A stretch of 64,000 bases of DNA from Rhodospirillaceae bacterium. GTDB lineage: Bacteria; Pseudomonadota; Alphaproteobacteria; GCA-2731375. Shown one piece after another: positions 53,066 through 61,633 of the stretch; position 1 is the first letter of the stretch; every line of letters begins with the position of its first letter. Position numbers and translations under genes: made by a program. Where the stretch lies: contig JABJKS010000089.1 of assembly GCA_018660265.1 (NCBI GenBank), positions 124,001 through 188,000 of the forward strand, read 5' to 3'. The notes below the pieces were generated by a model. That model had not been told where the DNA came from. It saw nothing but the letters and a program-made list of their open reading frames with translations, and did no database searches.

Positions 53066-54676
53066 CTATGATTTATTGATTTGTCGCCGCGCGGCACCAA
53101 TACCACCCAGGCCAGCAAGTCCCGTGAGCAGGAGAACGAGGCCTCCCGGCAGAGGTACGACGGCGGCATCATCACCATCCAGACCGAAGACCATATTCAT
53201 CCCCGCATAGCCATGGCCCCAGCCATTGGCAATGCCGGACAGATCCTCCTCCGTGGCCAGCTTGAAAAAATCATTGGCGGAGGCGAATTGGAAAGACACA
53301 TCCAGGCCGGAGGTGAAGTCGGTCGTATCTATGATCTGCTCAATGACAGCGTCACTGAACGTCAAAAAATGATAGCCAATGGGATCGCCAAGCTCTGCCT
53401 GCCCCAAGGTCATGTCACCGATGAAAACGCCGTTGACATAGACACCGACCCCGGCATCGTTATCACTGAATTCATCAACGGTCTGGATCGCTAAAGCGGG
53501 GGCGTCCCAGCGCGTCCGTCTGTAATCGTCAAACAGAAAACTGCCATCGGCGAGAACGACTTCTTCGCCCAAAAGACTACCAATTTCATGAGCGCCAATG
53601 TGATCCGTGGCGGCTAGCTGGGAAAAGCTCGCGCCCCCGTCCATCCCACTGTTGCTGGAAGTCTTGACAGATTGGCGAATTTCGGTGCCATGGCCAATGA
53701 CAACAACGGTCAACGTTTCGTCATCACCCATTGTGTCATGCAGGTCTTCCAGGGCCTTTTTCAAATTCTGCGGTGTTGAAGCGTCATCACGGATAGACGG
53801 CGTTTTACCCGCCGCTGCATCGCTGTCAATTTTGGCAACATCCGCAGCGTTCACAGGCGTCATGACACTAACGGTATCATAACCCGCCTTTTTAAGCGCA
53901 TTTTTGGCCTGCTCCACCTCAATCTCGCTGGTCTTGCCGGCGATGGTGCGAAAGATGATAGCGTGGTTGCTGTTGGTGCCCGAAGCAATTTTCTTGCTGC
54001 TGGGATCGTCAGCGGTTTCCGCTGTCTCAGGCTCCTGAATACTTTCGTCCCGGCCCCCGCTGTCCCAGGGCAAGGGTACTTTCCTTGGTTTTTTACCCTC
54101 CGCAACCCGTTTCTTGTTGTACTCGATGACGCGTTGTCGATAACGTTCATGCTTTTTCTTCTTCGCCTCTTCTTCCTCGGGCGTTTTTGGCAGGCGTGAT
54201 TCACCCTTATTGCCCTCATCAATATGATCATCCACCGGTTTCTCGGGGTCTTTGTCAATGGAGTCAAAAAAGCTCGGCAGGAAGCCGGTCAGGCTGTCGT
54301 CGCTTTTTTGTCTGGTAATCCTGGTTGTCTGCCCTGCCCCACAGGTGGCAATGACTTGGTTTGAACCTGATAACCCGCTTTGCACGGTACCGATCCCAGC
54401 AGCGGAATGGCAGGTATTCAAGATCACGTTGATGGATTGATAATTATCCTTGCCGATCGCATCCTCAATGATCGTGCCCAATTCCTTTCCCGTCATCCGC
54501 GCATTGGGATCGTACGACCAACCTCCATCCGGCTTAACTTCCAGCCGGGGTGCTGAAACACCCAAATCATGGCCATCGGCCCGAACCTCACCTGCTATTG
54601 ACCAGGAAACAAGCCCGATTGACACGAGCAAAGGCAGGCGCAGACCGCGCCGCACTGTATCCAGGAGTCCATTCAT
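53066..54676 (-). CDS. Secreted caspase-like protein with swapped halves and VPLPA-CTERM sorting tail
   Basis: 536 residues from Met at 54676 (54697 is an alternative). A signal peptide is followed by a Cys half: GKELGTIIEDAIG, then INVILNTCHSAAG with Cys89-His90, then NQVIATCGAGQTT, as in the second half of caspase/legumain folds. A charged linker (Glu/Lys-rich, residues ~145-230) leads to a His half: HAIIFRTIAGKTSEIEVEQA, NLKKALEDLHDTMG, TLTVVVIGHGTEI with His329. In known families the His strand comes first, so the order is swapped. A further ~120-residue domain and a C-terminal tail (VVPLPGGLVLLLTGLAGLGG then RR) match VPLPA/PEP-CTERM sorting signals. Activity is inferred, not shown. Confidence 0.75.
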   Translation of the reverse strand: MNGLLDTVRRGLRLPLLVSIGLVSWSIAGEVRADGHDLGVSAPRLEVKPDGGWSYDPNARMTGKELGTIIEDAIGKDNYQSINVILNTCHSAAGIGTVQSGLSGSNQVIATCGAGQTTRITRQKSDDSLTGFLPSFFDSIDKDPEKPVDDHIDEGNKGESRLPKTPEEEEAKKKKHERYRQRVIEYNKKRVAEGKKPRKVPLPWDSGGRDESIQEPETAETADDPSSKKIASGTNSNHAIIFRTIAGKTSEIEVEQAKNALKKAGYDTVSVMTPVNAADVAKIDSDAAAGKTPSIRDDASTPQNLKKALEDLHDTMGDDETLTVVVIGHGTEIRQSVKTSSNSGMDGGASFSQLAATDHIGAHEIGSLLGEEVVLADGSFLFDDYRRTRWDAPALAIQTVDEFSDNDAGVGVYVNGVFIGDMTLGQAELGDPIGYHFLTFSDAVIEQIIDTTDFTSGLDVSFQFASANDFFKLATEEDLSGIANGWGHGYAGMNMVFGLDGDDAAVVPLPGGLVLLLTGLAGLGGIGAARRQINKS

Positions 54677-54760
54677 CACGCCCCGCCGATGCTGCATTAT
54701 GGTAAATTACCCATTTGTATTAACATAGGTTAACCATATTTGCACGGCCTAATTGGGTGG

Positions 54761-55441
54761 CTAAATGGGCGCTGCGCCTTTGCAAATAATGACAACGTCA
54801 TCGCCAACAATCATCAAACTTGTCGCCTCTTTTGCCACGGACCAGCGCCCAACCAACCATTGGAAGGTCTTTTCTGAGAAGAAGCTGATGTGGGTTGGGT
54901 CGGTGATGTAGTGCCAGGTGGCGAAGGCCTGCCTATCCCGAACCCGCTTGGTCATGATGCCGAGATAGCCGCCCGGCACCAAACTGTCCCAAAGGCAGTC
55001 CAGGTCGCGGCCAGGGGCGGCCATATGTTCAACCACCTCGCTTAAGCTGATAAAATCGTAGGGGTGGTCCAGCACGGATCGATCCGGGGCATAATAGGGA
55101 TCATAAAGGGCGACACTATGGCCCGCCTCCGCAAACATCACGGATAGGGTCGGGCCGGGACCACAGCCAACGTCAAGGCCCCTTGAGCCAGGTGCCAGGC
55201 ACTGATTGAGCGGTTCATAGAGCCGGTTGAGAAAGCGCCGATAGCCGGGGTCTTCGGGTTGGTTGTCATGTCGGTCGTATTCGGCTTTCTCCTCCGCCTG
55301 GGACAAATGCTGGACTGCAGGCACGAAGACCAGCGCACAAACCAGGCAATTTAGGTAATCCCGCGCCCTATCCGAATGGTAGGGTACAGTGTCTACGCCA
55401 TGGCACAGAGGGCAGGGATTTTTGTTGGGCAGGGTCATCAT
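54761..55441 (-). CDS. Class I SAM-dependent methyltransferase with zinc-ribbon N-terminus
   Basis: 226 residues. An N-terminal four-Cys knuckle (CPLCHG and CLVCAL) precedes a Rossmann methyltransferase core with motif I LDVGCGPGPTLSVM, the acidic loop end ALYDPYYAP, and the post-motif DFISLSEVVEHM (Methyltransf_12/23 type). Such proteins often modify sugars or small acceptors; the substrate is unknown. The start could be either of two adjacent ATG codons. It faces the GNAT gene divergently with 57 bases between them. Confidence 0.88.
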   Translation of the reverse strand: MMTLPNKNPCPLCHGVDTVPYHSDRARDYLNCLVCALVFVPAVQHLSQAEEKAEYDRHDNQPEDPGYRRFLNRLYEPLNQCLAPGSRGLDVGCGPGPTLSVMFAEAGHSVALYDPYYAPDRSVLDHPYDFISLSEVVEHMAAPGRDLDCLWDSLVPGGYLGIMTKRVRDRQAFATWHYITDPTHISFFSEKTFQWLVGRWSVAKEATSLMIVGDDVVIICKGAAPI

Positions 55442-55498
55442 CTATGGCCAACCTAACGCCGCATTGAGGGAAGAGGTAGACAAATTGAGGCGATACCC

Positions 55499-55942
55499 GT
55501 GATCGAATTTTCATTTCGCCAAGTTAAAGCGGCTGACTTTGAAGAGTTGCTGGCGCTGCGCATCCTGGTTATGCAGGAGCATCTGGAACGGATCGGACGA
55601 TTTGAACCTGATCGAGCCCGGCAACGGTTTGCCGCAGGTTTCGATCCGCAATTCATGCGTAAAATCATTGTACAGGGACGCATGGCCGGCGTTGTATCCC
55701 TAAAAACCATGGGAGATCATTTGGAGTTGGAGCATTTCTATCTGCATCCCGATCGGCAAAACGGTGGTCTGGGCGGCGCTGTCCTGGCGCGTCTGATTAG
55801 AGAGGCAGATGAACAGGCCCTGCCCATAAGGCTGGGCGTGTTGCAAAATAGCCCGGCCGCGGTGTTTTATGAACGCCACGGCTTTGCAAAAACCCACGAA
55901 GAGGCCTGGGACGTCTATTATCATCGCCCGGTAATCGCGTAG
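55499..55942 (+). CDS. GNAT-family N-acetyltransferase
   Basis: 147 residues starting at a GTG with GAGG eight bases upstream. The acetyl-CoA motif A is YLHPDRQNGGLGGAVLARLI (Q-x2-G-x-G pattern). It is preceded by GVVSLKTMGDHLELEHF and followed by LGVLQNSPAAVFYERHGFAK, whose NSxAxxFYxxxGF is the classic motif B. It transfers acetyl to an amine acceptor; the substrate is unknown. The DUF188 gene starts 14 bases after it, so they are probably cotranscribed. Confidence 0.9.
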   Translation: MIEFSFRQVKAADFEELLALRILVMQEHLERIGRFEPDRARQRFAAGFDPQFMRKIIVQGRMAGVVSLKTMGDHLELEHFYLHPDRQNGGLGGAVLARLIREADEQALPIRLGVLQNSPAAVFYERHGFAKTHEEAWDVYYHRPVIA

Positions 55943-55956
55943 AGGACAGAAATCCA

Positions 55957-56412
55957 ATGACCGAGATCTATGTTGATGCCGATGCCTGCCCGGTCAAGGA
56001 CGAGGTAATCCGCGTGGCGGAGCGCCATAATCTGATCGTTCACATGGTCAGCGACGGTGGTATCCGCCCCTATCCAAGCCCCCTGGTACGCCTGGTCTTC
56101 GTGGCCCAGGGGCCCGATGCGGCGGATGACTGGATTGCCGAGAATATGGGTCCAGGCGATGTTGCCATCACCAACGATATCCTGCTGGCGGATCGCTGTC
56201 TGAAGGCGGGCGGCAGCGCCTTGCAGCCCAACGGTAAAATTTTTACGGACGCCTCCATCGGCGGGGCCGTGGCGACCCGGAACCTGATGAGCAGCCTGCG
56301 GGAAACGGGGGAGATTACGGGCGGCCCGGCTCCGTTCTCGAAACAGGATCGATCCAAATTTCTGCAATCCCTCGATACAGTTATTCAGCAGGCCTTACGC
56401 CAGAAACTCTAG
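55957..56412 (+). CDS. YaiI/YqxD (DUF188) family protein
   Basis: 151 residues of the UPF0178/DUF188 family, a PIN-like fold of unknown function. The conserved opening IYVDADACPVKDEVIRVAER carries the Asp cluster, and GDVAITNDILLADRCLKAGG and TDASIGGAVATRNLM are family motifs; the acidic residues suggest a metal-dependent nuclease, unproven. SD AGAGG precedes the ATG. Its 3' end overlaps the convergent DMT gene by 32 bases. Confidence 0.93.
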   Translation: MTEIYVDADACPVKDEVIRVAERHNLIVHMVSDGGIRPYPSPLVRLVFVAQGPDAADDWIAENMGPGDVAITNDILLADRCLKAGGSALQPNGKIFTDASIGGAVATRNLMSSLRETGEITGGPAPFSKQDRSKFLQSLDTVIQQALRQKL

Positions 56413-57289
56413 TGGCCCGCTGCAGGATAATGGTGGCACCGATGATCAGGATTAGACCGGGATAGGTTGCCATGGGCGGCAGGTGGTCGCCAAAGCCAAG
56501 GCCGATCAGCAAGACCAGGGGCGGGTTCAGATAAGTGAATGACATCACCTTTGTCGGCCCGATCACCGTGGCGCTGGCCTGGGTTATGAAGAAGGTAAGA
56601 ATGGTCGTGAAGACGGCCAAATAAGCGATCCCGCCGTAAACATAGCCTGGCACCAACCCCCAACTAACATCGCCCAGGCGGCCCAAGGACAGCAGAAATA
56701 ACCAGCCGGCACCAGTTACCAAGGTCCAAAACGTCATCCGGGCCATGGGTTCACCACGGTGCAATAATTTTACCATCGGGGTAAAACAGCTCATGGCGAT
56801 GGTCGCCCCAAAAAATATAGCATCACCCTTCCCCAGCTGCATCGCCAGTAAGGCATCCAAATCACCCCGGAAGATCACCCAGACCGCACCAAGCATACCA
56901 ACGGGCAGGGCCAGACGCGCCGCGCGCCCCAGCTTTTCGCGCAACAATATTGCCGATGCGACAGCTGCAACAGCAGGTGCCAGGGTGAAAATGGTTGCAG
57001 TATTCAGGGCGGAGGTTAGGCGCAGGGCCGAAAACATACCCCAGAAAAATATCACCAGGCAGGCGCTGATGGCACCATATCGGGCCAGATCGGATAAACT
57101 TGGCAGAGGCAAACCATAACGCCAGGCGACGATGGGTCCGAACAACAACGCGGCCAAAGTAAAGCGCAACAAGGTTAGGACGACACTATCCATATCGTGG
57201 GTAATCGCCGCGCCGACGGGAAACGACGTCGCCACCAGAACGGTGGAAAGCAGCATAAGGCCCTGGGCGCGCCTAGCGGATTGTTCCAT
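56381..57289 (-). CDS. EamA/DMT-superfamily transporter
   Basis: 302 residues with about ten helices and two EamA halves (GLMLLSTVLVATSFPVGAAI at the start; FFITQASATVIGPTKVMSFTYLN in the second half). It is the fourth DMT protein of the window, of the type that exports metabolites. The stop lies 32 bases inside the end of the DUF188 gene on the other strand, a convergent overlap without a visible terminator. The start has no strong ribosome-binding site. It lies downstream of the LysR-type regulator gene by 37 bases and could be in its transcript. Confidence 0.87.
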   Translation of the reverse strand: MEQSARRAQGLMLLSTVLVATSFPVGAAITHDMDSVVLTLLRFTLAALLFGPIVAWRYGLPLPSLSDLARYGAISACLVIFFWGMFSALRLTSALNTATIFTLAPAVAAVASAILLREKLGRAARLALPVGMLGAVWVIFRGDLDALLAMQLGKGDAIFFGATIAMSCFTPMVKLLHRGEPMARMTFWTLVTGAGWLFLLSLGRLGDVSWGLVPGYVYGGIAYLAVFTTILTFFITQASATVIGPTKVMSFTYLNPPLVLLIGLGFGDHLPPMATYPGLILIIGATIILQRATRVSGVRPAE

Positions 57290-57326
57290 TGCCCCACCTC
57301 ATCTAAGCCTGCACCTACGCCGCTAC

Positions 57327-58208
57327 CTATGCCGCTACCTGGGCCAACACCCAGTCATGGAAGGCTGTGATTTTGGGTTGTTCCCGTGATCCTATTGGCG
57401 TGACAAGGTAGTAGCCGGTTTCTTTTGGCAGGGACAGACCAAAGGGCGAGACGACAGAACCATTGGCAATATCAGCAGCGGCAATGGCGTGCATGCTCAA
57501 CGCAACACCAAGACCATTGATAGCGGCCTGCATTACGGCCGTCGTGTCATCAAAAGTCAGATTACCCAGTGGTTTCAGGTTAGGGACGCCCGCCATGGTC
57601 AGCCACGCCTGCCAGTCATCTGGATAGGCGGAAAAATGCAACAGGGTATGCTTGGACAAATCAACGGGGCAGTTCAAGGCGCGATCACCTGTCACCAACG
57701 CGGGCGCTGCAATGGGGATACTGTCTTCATGTAACAACAGGTCTGAATGCAGACCAGGCCATGTACCAAGGCCGTAACGAACGGCAATATCAACACCGTC
57801 TTCACGAAAATTGCTCAACGCCATGCCCGTGGATATGCGGATGTCGATATCAGGATATTGCCGTTGAAAATCGCCCAGGCGCGGCACCAGCCATTTCACC
57901 GCGAACGAGGCCGAACTGCTGACCGTCAGGGTACCCTGCCCTTCCACATCCCGTAGCTTGGCCGCCGCACTTTCCAGGCGCTGGAAGGCATCGCGGACAT
58001 CGGGCAAAAGCACCTTGCCTGCCGTGCTCAAGCCAACGGATCTGGTTTGGCGATGAAACAACTCGCACCCCAACTCCTCCTCCAGACGGCGAATACGGTG
58101 GCTGATCGCCGTCGGTGTGACGGCCAACTCTGCCGCCGCGAGCTTGAAACTAAGATGCCGCGCCGCCGCTTCAAAAGCCCGCAGCCCACTTAATGATGGC
58201 AATCGCAT
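57327..58208 (-). CDS. LysR-family transcriptional regulator, GcvA-like
   Basis: 293 residues from the ATG at 58208, with GAGG six bases upstream; longer starts lack one. The N-terminal winged helix (GLRAFEAAARHLSFKLAAAEL, then TPTAISHRIRRLEEELG) is the typical GcvA-type HTH. The C-terminal region, VSSSASFAVKWLVPRLGDFQRQYPDIDIRIS, is the effector domain. It probably binds the inverted repeat at 58231-58251 and controls the divergent small gene. The DMT gene follows downstream. Confidence 0.92.
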   Translation of the reverse strand: MRLPSLSGLRAFEAAARHLSFKLAAAELAVTPTAISHRIRRLEEELGCELFHRQTRSVGLSTAGKVLLPDVRDAFQRLESAAAKLRDVEGQGTLTVSSSASFAVKWLVPRLGDFQRQYPDIDIRISTGMALSNFREDGVDIAVRYGLGTWPGLHSDLLLHEDSIPIAAPALVTGDRALNCPVDLSKHTLLHFSAYPDDWQAWLTMAGVPNLKPLGNLTFDDTTAVMQAAINGLGVALSMHAIAAADIANGSVVSPFGLSLPKETGYYLVTPIGSREQPKITAFHDWVLAQVAA

Positions 58209-58230
58209 CGCGAACCTCATGGATGAACTA

Positions 58231-58251
58231 ATCTCATCTATCGAATGAGAT
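58231..58251. promoter_or_regulatory. Inverted repeat between LysR-type regulator and DUF1127-like gene
   Basis: ATCTCAT (58231-58237) and ATGAGAT (58245-58251) are perfect arms around seven bases. The position in the divergent gap, and the T-N11-A type spacing, suit a LysR recognition site. Confidence 0.6.
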
Positions 58252-58326
58252 CTTGTCCTTTGAAATATGTTGCTTTCAGCCACATTTACAAGTCCAGACA
58301 AAGACGATCATCAACAGGAGAGCACC

Positions 58327-58533
58327 ATGACTGAATTGACATCATCCTACCATCAAGCCCGCTATAGCATTTTTGACTTGATATCGCAGCTCAAGACGAC
58401 AGGGGCGGTTTGGCGACAACGGGTTCGCGAACGGCGCTATCTGGCGCAGATGCACTGGCGTGAGGCGGCGGATATGAACGTGCCCCATAGCGCCATTGAA
58501 GCCGAAATCGCCAAGCCAATGTGGCGTGCCTAA
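58327..58533 (+). CDS. Small DUF1127-like protein
   Basis: 68 residues from the ATG at 58327 (AGGAG six bases upstream). After a variable N-terminus, the helix-rich C-terminal half (RVRERRYLAQMHWREAADMN then AEIAKPMWRA) follows the DUF1127 pattern: Arg-rich helix, then D-x-G-like turn, then E-x-x-K-P-x-W-R. Family members are small basic proteins linked to stress, phosphate and RNA metabolism. It is divergent from the LysR gene and overlaps the end of the convergent PhyH-like gene by four bases. Confidence 0.75.
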   Translation: MTELTSSYHQARYSIFDLISQLKTTGAVWRQRVRERRYLAQMHWREAADMNVPHSAIEAEIAKPMWRA

Positions 58534-59678
58534 ATATACATATCCCGCAGGTTATAATTCTGGACGACAGAACGGCGGGTGTCTTCGTTCCAGCGGTTGT
58601 CATCCTCGTGGCCCAGCATGGGTTGGTAGGGATAACGTTCTTCCTCGGGGAAACGCTGCTGCCGCGCGTCGGCGGCAACCGCAATCATCCGGCTGCGTTC
58701 AAAGATCCGATCAGCGTCAAAGGTCTCGACCGTGCCGTGTAATCGCGCGGTCGTCACATCAAGGATGCGCGCCCGCGGAAAAAAGCCGGCGTTCAAGGTA
58801 ATGCGACGGTCGGGAGAGGTATTGGCGAACGACCCATGCACCAGCTGCCTGTTCGTCATGAAGACATCGCCGGCCTCACACAGCATGGGCACGGCACCCT
58901 TCAATCGTTCGGATCCGCTTTCCGCCATGTGTTGCTTAATATCAACATGTTTTAGTTTGTGACTGCCAGGCAAGACCCAGACGCAATTGCCAGCCGTGGA
59001 TGGATATAGCTGAGACATAAAATTGAAACCATGTGCACCGTGGTTCCAATCGGCAGCGTCCCAATGGGTGGTACCGTCCCGATGCCAGGCGACGGCGGGT
59101 CCGAGACCAGGCTCCTTTACAAAAGTAACTTCGTTATAGGGCACAAAATCCGCGCCAAGGATGGAGGCCGCCGCCGCCAACAGACCCGGATGGGCATAGA
59201 GGCGGAGGCAACTGTCCATCAATTGCAGATTGCCCAACAGGTTCTGCACAATGGACCCAGGTGCATCGGCTGCGGGTGTGGGTTCCACCAGTTTAACCGG
59301 ATGCCGGCCCTTGTTTTTTGCGGTACCGCCCAAAGGATCGCTCAACGGTTTGGCAAAGCGATAGGACGGCAACTCAAACTCCAACCCCATGGCAGCCCGG
59401 CCTTGATGATCATGGCTGCCGCCCTCTGCCACCGGTGCGCGGTCCAAAACGTTCTGCACATCGGCACGCAGTTCCGCAAGCTCATCTGGCCCAATCACAG
59501 CCTCGAAAACATAAAAGCCGTGTTGCCAATAAGCCTCCAGAATATCGCTGGTTAGATTGCCGTCATCATCAAGTTTGATGGGGCCGCGATTGCCTAAGGC
59601 ATGGGCCAAGCGGTTACCTTCTGCAATGTAATCGGCCATGGTCGCCGCATGTTCTGTCGCTGTAAGCGTATGTGCCAT
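58530..59678 (-). CDS. Phytanoyl-CoA dioxygenase (PhyH) family protein
   Basis: 382 residues, a larger Fe(II)/2-oxoglutarate dioxygenase candidate. The metal motif His-x-Asp is in AVAWHRDGTTHWD, the distal His is in NRQLVHGSFANTSPDRRITLN, and the Arg following it may bind 2-oxoglutarate. It has an extra N-terminal helical part with YWQHGFYVFEAVIGPDELAE, as in ectoine- or mimosine-type relatives, though substrate is open. It follows the nitronate monooxygenase gene by 12 bases on the same strand, so the two may act together. Confidence 0.9.
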   Translation of the reverse strand: MAHTLTATEHAATMADYIAEGNRLAHALGNRGPIKLDDDGNLTSDILEAYWQHGFYVFEAVIGPDELAELRADVQNVLDRAPVAEGGSHDHQGRAAMGLEFELPSYRFAKPLSDPLGGTAKNKGRHPVKLVEPTPAADAPGSIVQNLLGNLQLMDSCLRLYAHPGLLAAAASILGADFVPYNEVTFVKEPGLGPAVAWHRDGTTHWDAADWNHGAHGFNFMSQLYPSTAGNCVWVLPGSHKLKHVDIKQHMAESGSERLKGAVPMLCEAGDVFMTNRQLVHGSFANTSPDRRITLNAGFFPRARILDVTTARLHGTVETFDADRIFERSRMIAVAADARQQRFPEEERYPYQPMLGHEDDNRWNEDTRRSVVQNYNLRDMYI

Positions 59679-59690
59679 TCTATTTAAGTC

Positions 59691-60815
59691 CTACTGTGCA
59701 AACTCAACCCGGTTTGGCGTATCGGTCAGGGCCTGAACCGTGCCGGAGACCAGATCAGCCATAATATCGGCGGCGGGACGTCGTTGTTTTAACATACCCG
59801 TCCCCTGCCCGGCAGCATTCATATACAAATCCCAACGTCCGGCCTTTTGCGCCGCACTTAGAAAATCTTCCATCAAGACACGTTGATACGGCGTCGGCAG
59901 TGACGGCAGGCCCGATTGCGCCCAGGCATCGGAGACCACGTTATGTTTGGCGCGCAGGGACTTGCCGGTCCAGGATTCCGAAATGCGAAAGTCCGACGCC
60001 TTGCCCTCAACCAGTTCGTCCTTCACCACATCGGGCAGGCCGCATTCCTCCGCCACCAGAAAGGCAGATCCCATCCAGACCCCGATGGCCCCCAAGGTCA
60101 AAGCAGCGGCAATGCCCCGCCCGTCCGAGATACCGCCGGCGGCAACGATGGGCACAGGGGCCACGGACGTCACCGCCTCTGCCACCAGGGGCAGGGTGGA
60201 TACGCGGCCCGTATGACCGCCGCCTTCCGTGCCTTGGCAGACGATCAGGTCAACGCCGGCCTCTTTATGGCGTTCGGCATTGCGCACGGTACCAGCCAGA
60301 CCGATCACCACCATGCCCTGATCCCTGGCGCGGGGAACAATACGGGCAGGGTCGCCCAGACCGGCGGCAAAAATCGGCACTTTTTCTTCCAACACCACTT
60401 CGATTTGCGCCTCGGCATATTTGTCGGAATTGACGATATCGTTTTCCACCGGCGACGGCGTTAGTTCGAACCGTTCCAACAGACTATGCATAAAGGCGAC
60501 ATGTTCGGGGTGATTATTACGCAGTTCCTCGCGCACGCCGGTTCTGGTGGTGGAGGCCGCCGCCAGGGATGCGGGCAGCAGCAGATCGACGCCAAAGGGT
60601 TTGTCCGTCAACTGACGCACCCGTTGGATACGTCGGCGGACTTCCTCCGGTGAAAGAGCCGAGCCACCCAGCACACCGCAGCCCCCCGCGTCTGATACTG
60701 CCGCGACTAATTCGGGCGGGGTGCCCATGCCCCAAACCCCCATGCCGGCCAGCATGATCGGGTACTCAATCTTCAAAAGGTCGCAAAGTTCACTGCGCAG
60801 GACGGGACGGGTCAT
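59691..60815 (-). CDS. Nitronate monooxygenase (NMO/FabK-like flavoprotein)
   Basis: A 374-residue FMN TIM-barrel enzyme of the 2-nitropropane dioxygenase/FabK superfamily. The N-terminus YPIMLAGMGVWGMGTPPELVAAV, the middle FAAGLGDPARIVPRARDQG, GTEGGGHTGRVSTLPLV (FMN phosphate region) and VAAGGISDGRGIAAAL are characteristic. It may oxidise nitronates or reduce enoyl substrates; the family is heterogeneous. Upstream of it lies a 182-base region with palindromic elements and the divergent PPOX gene. Confidence 0.9.
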   Translation of the reverse strand: MTRPVLRSELCDLLKIEYPIMLAGMGVWGMGTPPELVAAVSDAGGCGVLGGSALSPEEVRRRIQRVRQLTDKPFGVDLLLPASLAAASTTRTGVREELRNNHPEHVAFMHSLLERFELTPSPVENDIVNSDKYAEAQIEVVLEEKVPIFAAGLGDPARIVPRARDQGMVVIGLAGTVRNAERHKEAGVDLIVCQGTEGGGHTGRVSTLPLVAEAVTSVAPVPIVAAGGISDGRGIAAALTLGAIGVWMGSAFLVAEECGLPDVVKDELVEGKASDFRISESWTGKSLRAKHNVVSDAWAQSGLPSLPTPYQRVLMEDFLSAAQKAGRWDLYMNAAGQGTGMLKQRRPAADIMADLVSGTVQALTDTPNRVEFAQ

Positions 60816-60855
60816 ATGGGATACTTCTCTACAGGTCGATAGGGGTGCTATATCC

Positions 60856-60966
60856 TAAAGCAATTCCGGTCCAAAGAGAATTGCCCTAAAACACCTTGAG
60901 CGGTCTTAGGGGATTGGAAAAATTGCTTTATTCTTAAGATTAGAAGCATTTCCTAGTTGGAAATGC
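60856..60966. repeat. Palindrome-rich intergenic element
   Basis: Three nested inverted repeats lie in the gap between the nitronate monooxygenase and PPOX genes. TAAAGCAATT (60856-60865) matches AATTGCTTTA (60921-60930). GCAATTC (60860-60866) matches GAATTGC (60878-60884). GCATTTCC (60946-60953) matches GGAAATGC (60959-60966) around TAGTT. The layout resembles dispersed palindromic repeats known from alphaproteobacteria, and could form a cruciform, terminator or attachment site for a regulator. Confidence 0.55.
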
Positions 60967-60997
60967 GTAGGCCTAAATACGGGAATGGGAGCTAGAG

Positions 60998-61633
60998 ATG
61001 GCAGACGAGACACCAACAGAATTTGTCGCCGACGAAACAGGCCTGCGCAGCCTGTATGATGCGGTACATCCACTGGCCGCGAACAAGGCCATCCCCCGAT
61101 TGGAAAAACACAGCCGCCACTTTATCGCGCTATCGCCGTTTTTGTGCATAGCATCATCGGACCCGGCGGGACCGGCGGATGTTTCGCCACGGGGCGATGC
61201 GCCGGGCTTTGTCAAAGTGCTGGATGATCAGACCCTGTTGATCCCGGACCGGATTGGCAACAACCGCCTGGACACTTCTGCCAACATTGCCAACAACGCC
61301 CATATTGGCCTGCTGTTTCTGATCCCCGGTGTGACGGAAACCCTGCGCGTCAATGGCCAGGCGCGCATTTGTACGGACGCCGAAGTTCTGGCGGAATTTG
61401 AAGTACGGGGCAAAATCCCGAAAACCGGCATCCTGGTACAGATTGAAGAGGTGCTGTTTCAATGTTCCAAGGCGCTGGTCCGTTCGAAACTGTGGCAGGA
61501 GGATTATAAGGTTGAACGCAAAACCGCCATGCCGTCCCTGGGCCAGATGATCAAGGATCAAATTGGGGCCGAGCAATCCGGTGAGGAACTGGAAGCCTAT
61601 GTTCAGAAAAGCGTGAAGGAACGCATGTACTGA
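60998..61633 (+). CDS. Pyridoxamine 5'-phosphate oxidase-fold FMN protein (DR_2398 type)
   Basis: 211 residues with the split-barrel FMN-binding fold. SPFLCIASSDPAGPADVSPRGDAPGFVKVLDDQTLLIPDRIGNNR is the conserved block (the middle DGPADVSPRG motif holds the FMN phosphate), and LLFLIPGVTETLRVNGQA follows. The pattern matches the PPOX class, DR_2398 subfamily; the substrate is unknown and it is unlikely to make vitamin B6. GGGAG precedes the ATG. Its stop overlaps the start of the phosphatase gene (TGATG), so they are coupled. Confidence 0.9.
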   Translation: MADETPTEFVADETGLRSLYDAVHPLAANKAIPRLEKHSRHFIALSPFLCIASSDPAGPADVSPRGDAPGFVKVLDDQTLLIPDRIGNNRLDTSANIANNAHIGLLFLIPGVTETLRVNGQARICTDAEVLAEFEVRGKIPKTGILVQIEEVLFQCSKALVRSKLWQEDYKVERKTAMPSLGQMIKDQIGAEQSGEELEAYVQKSVKERMY

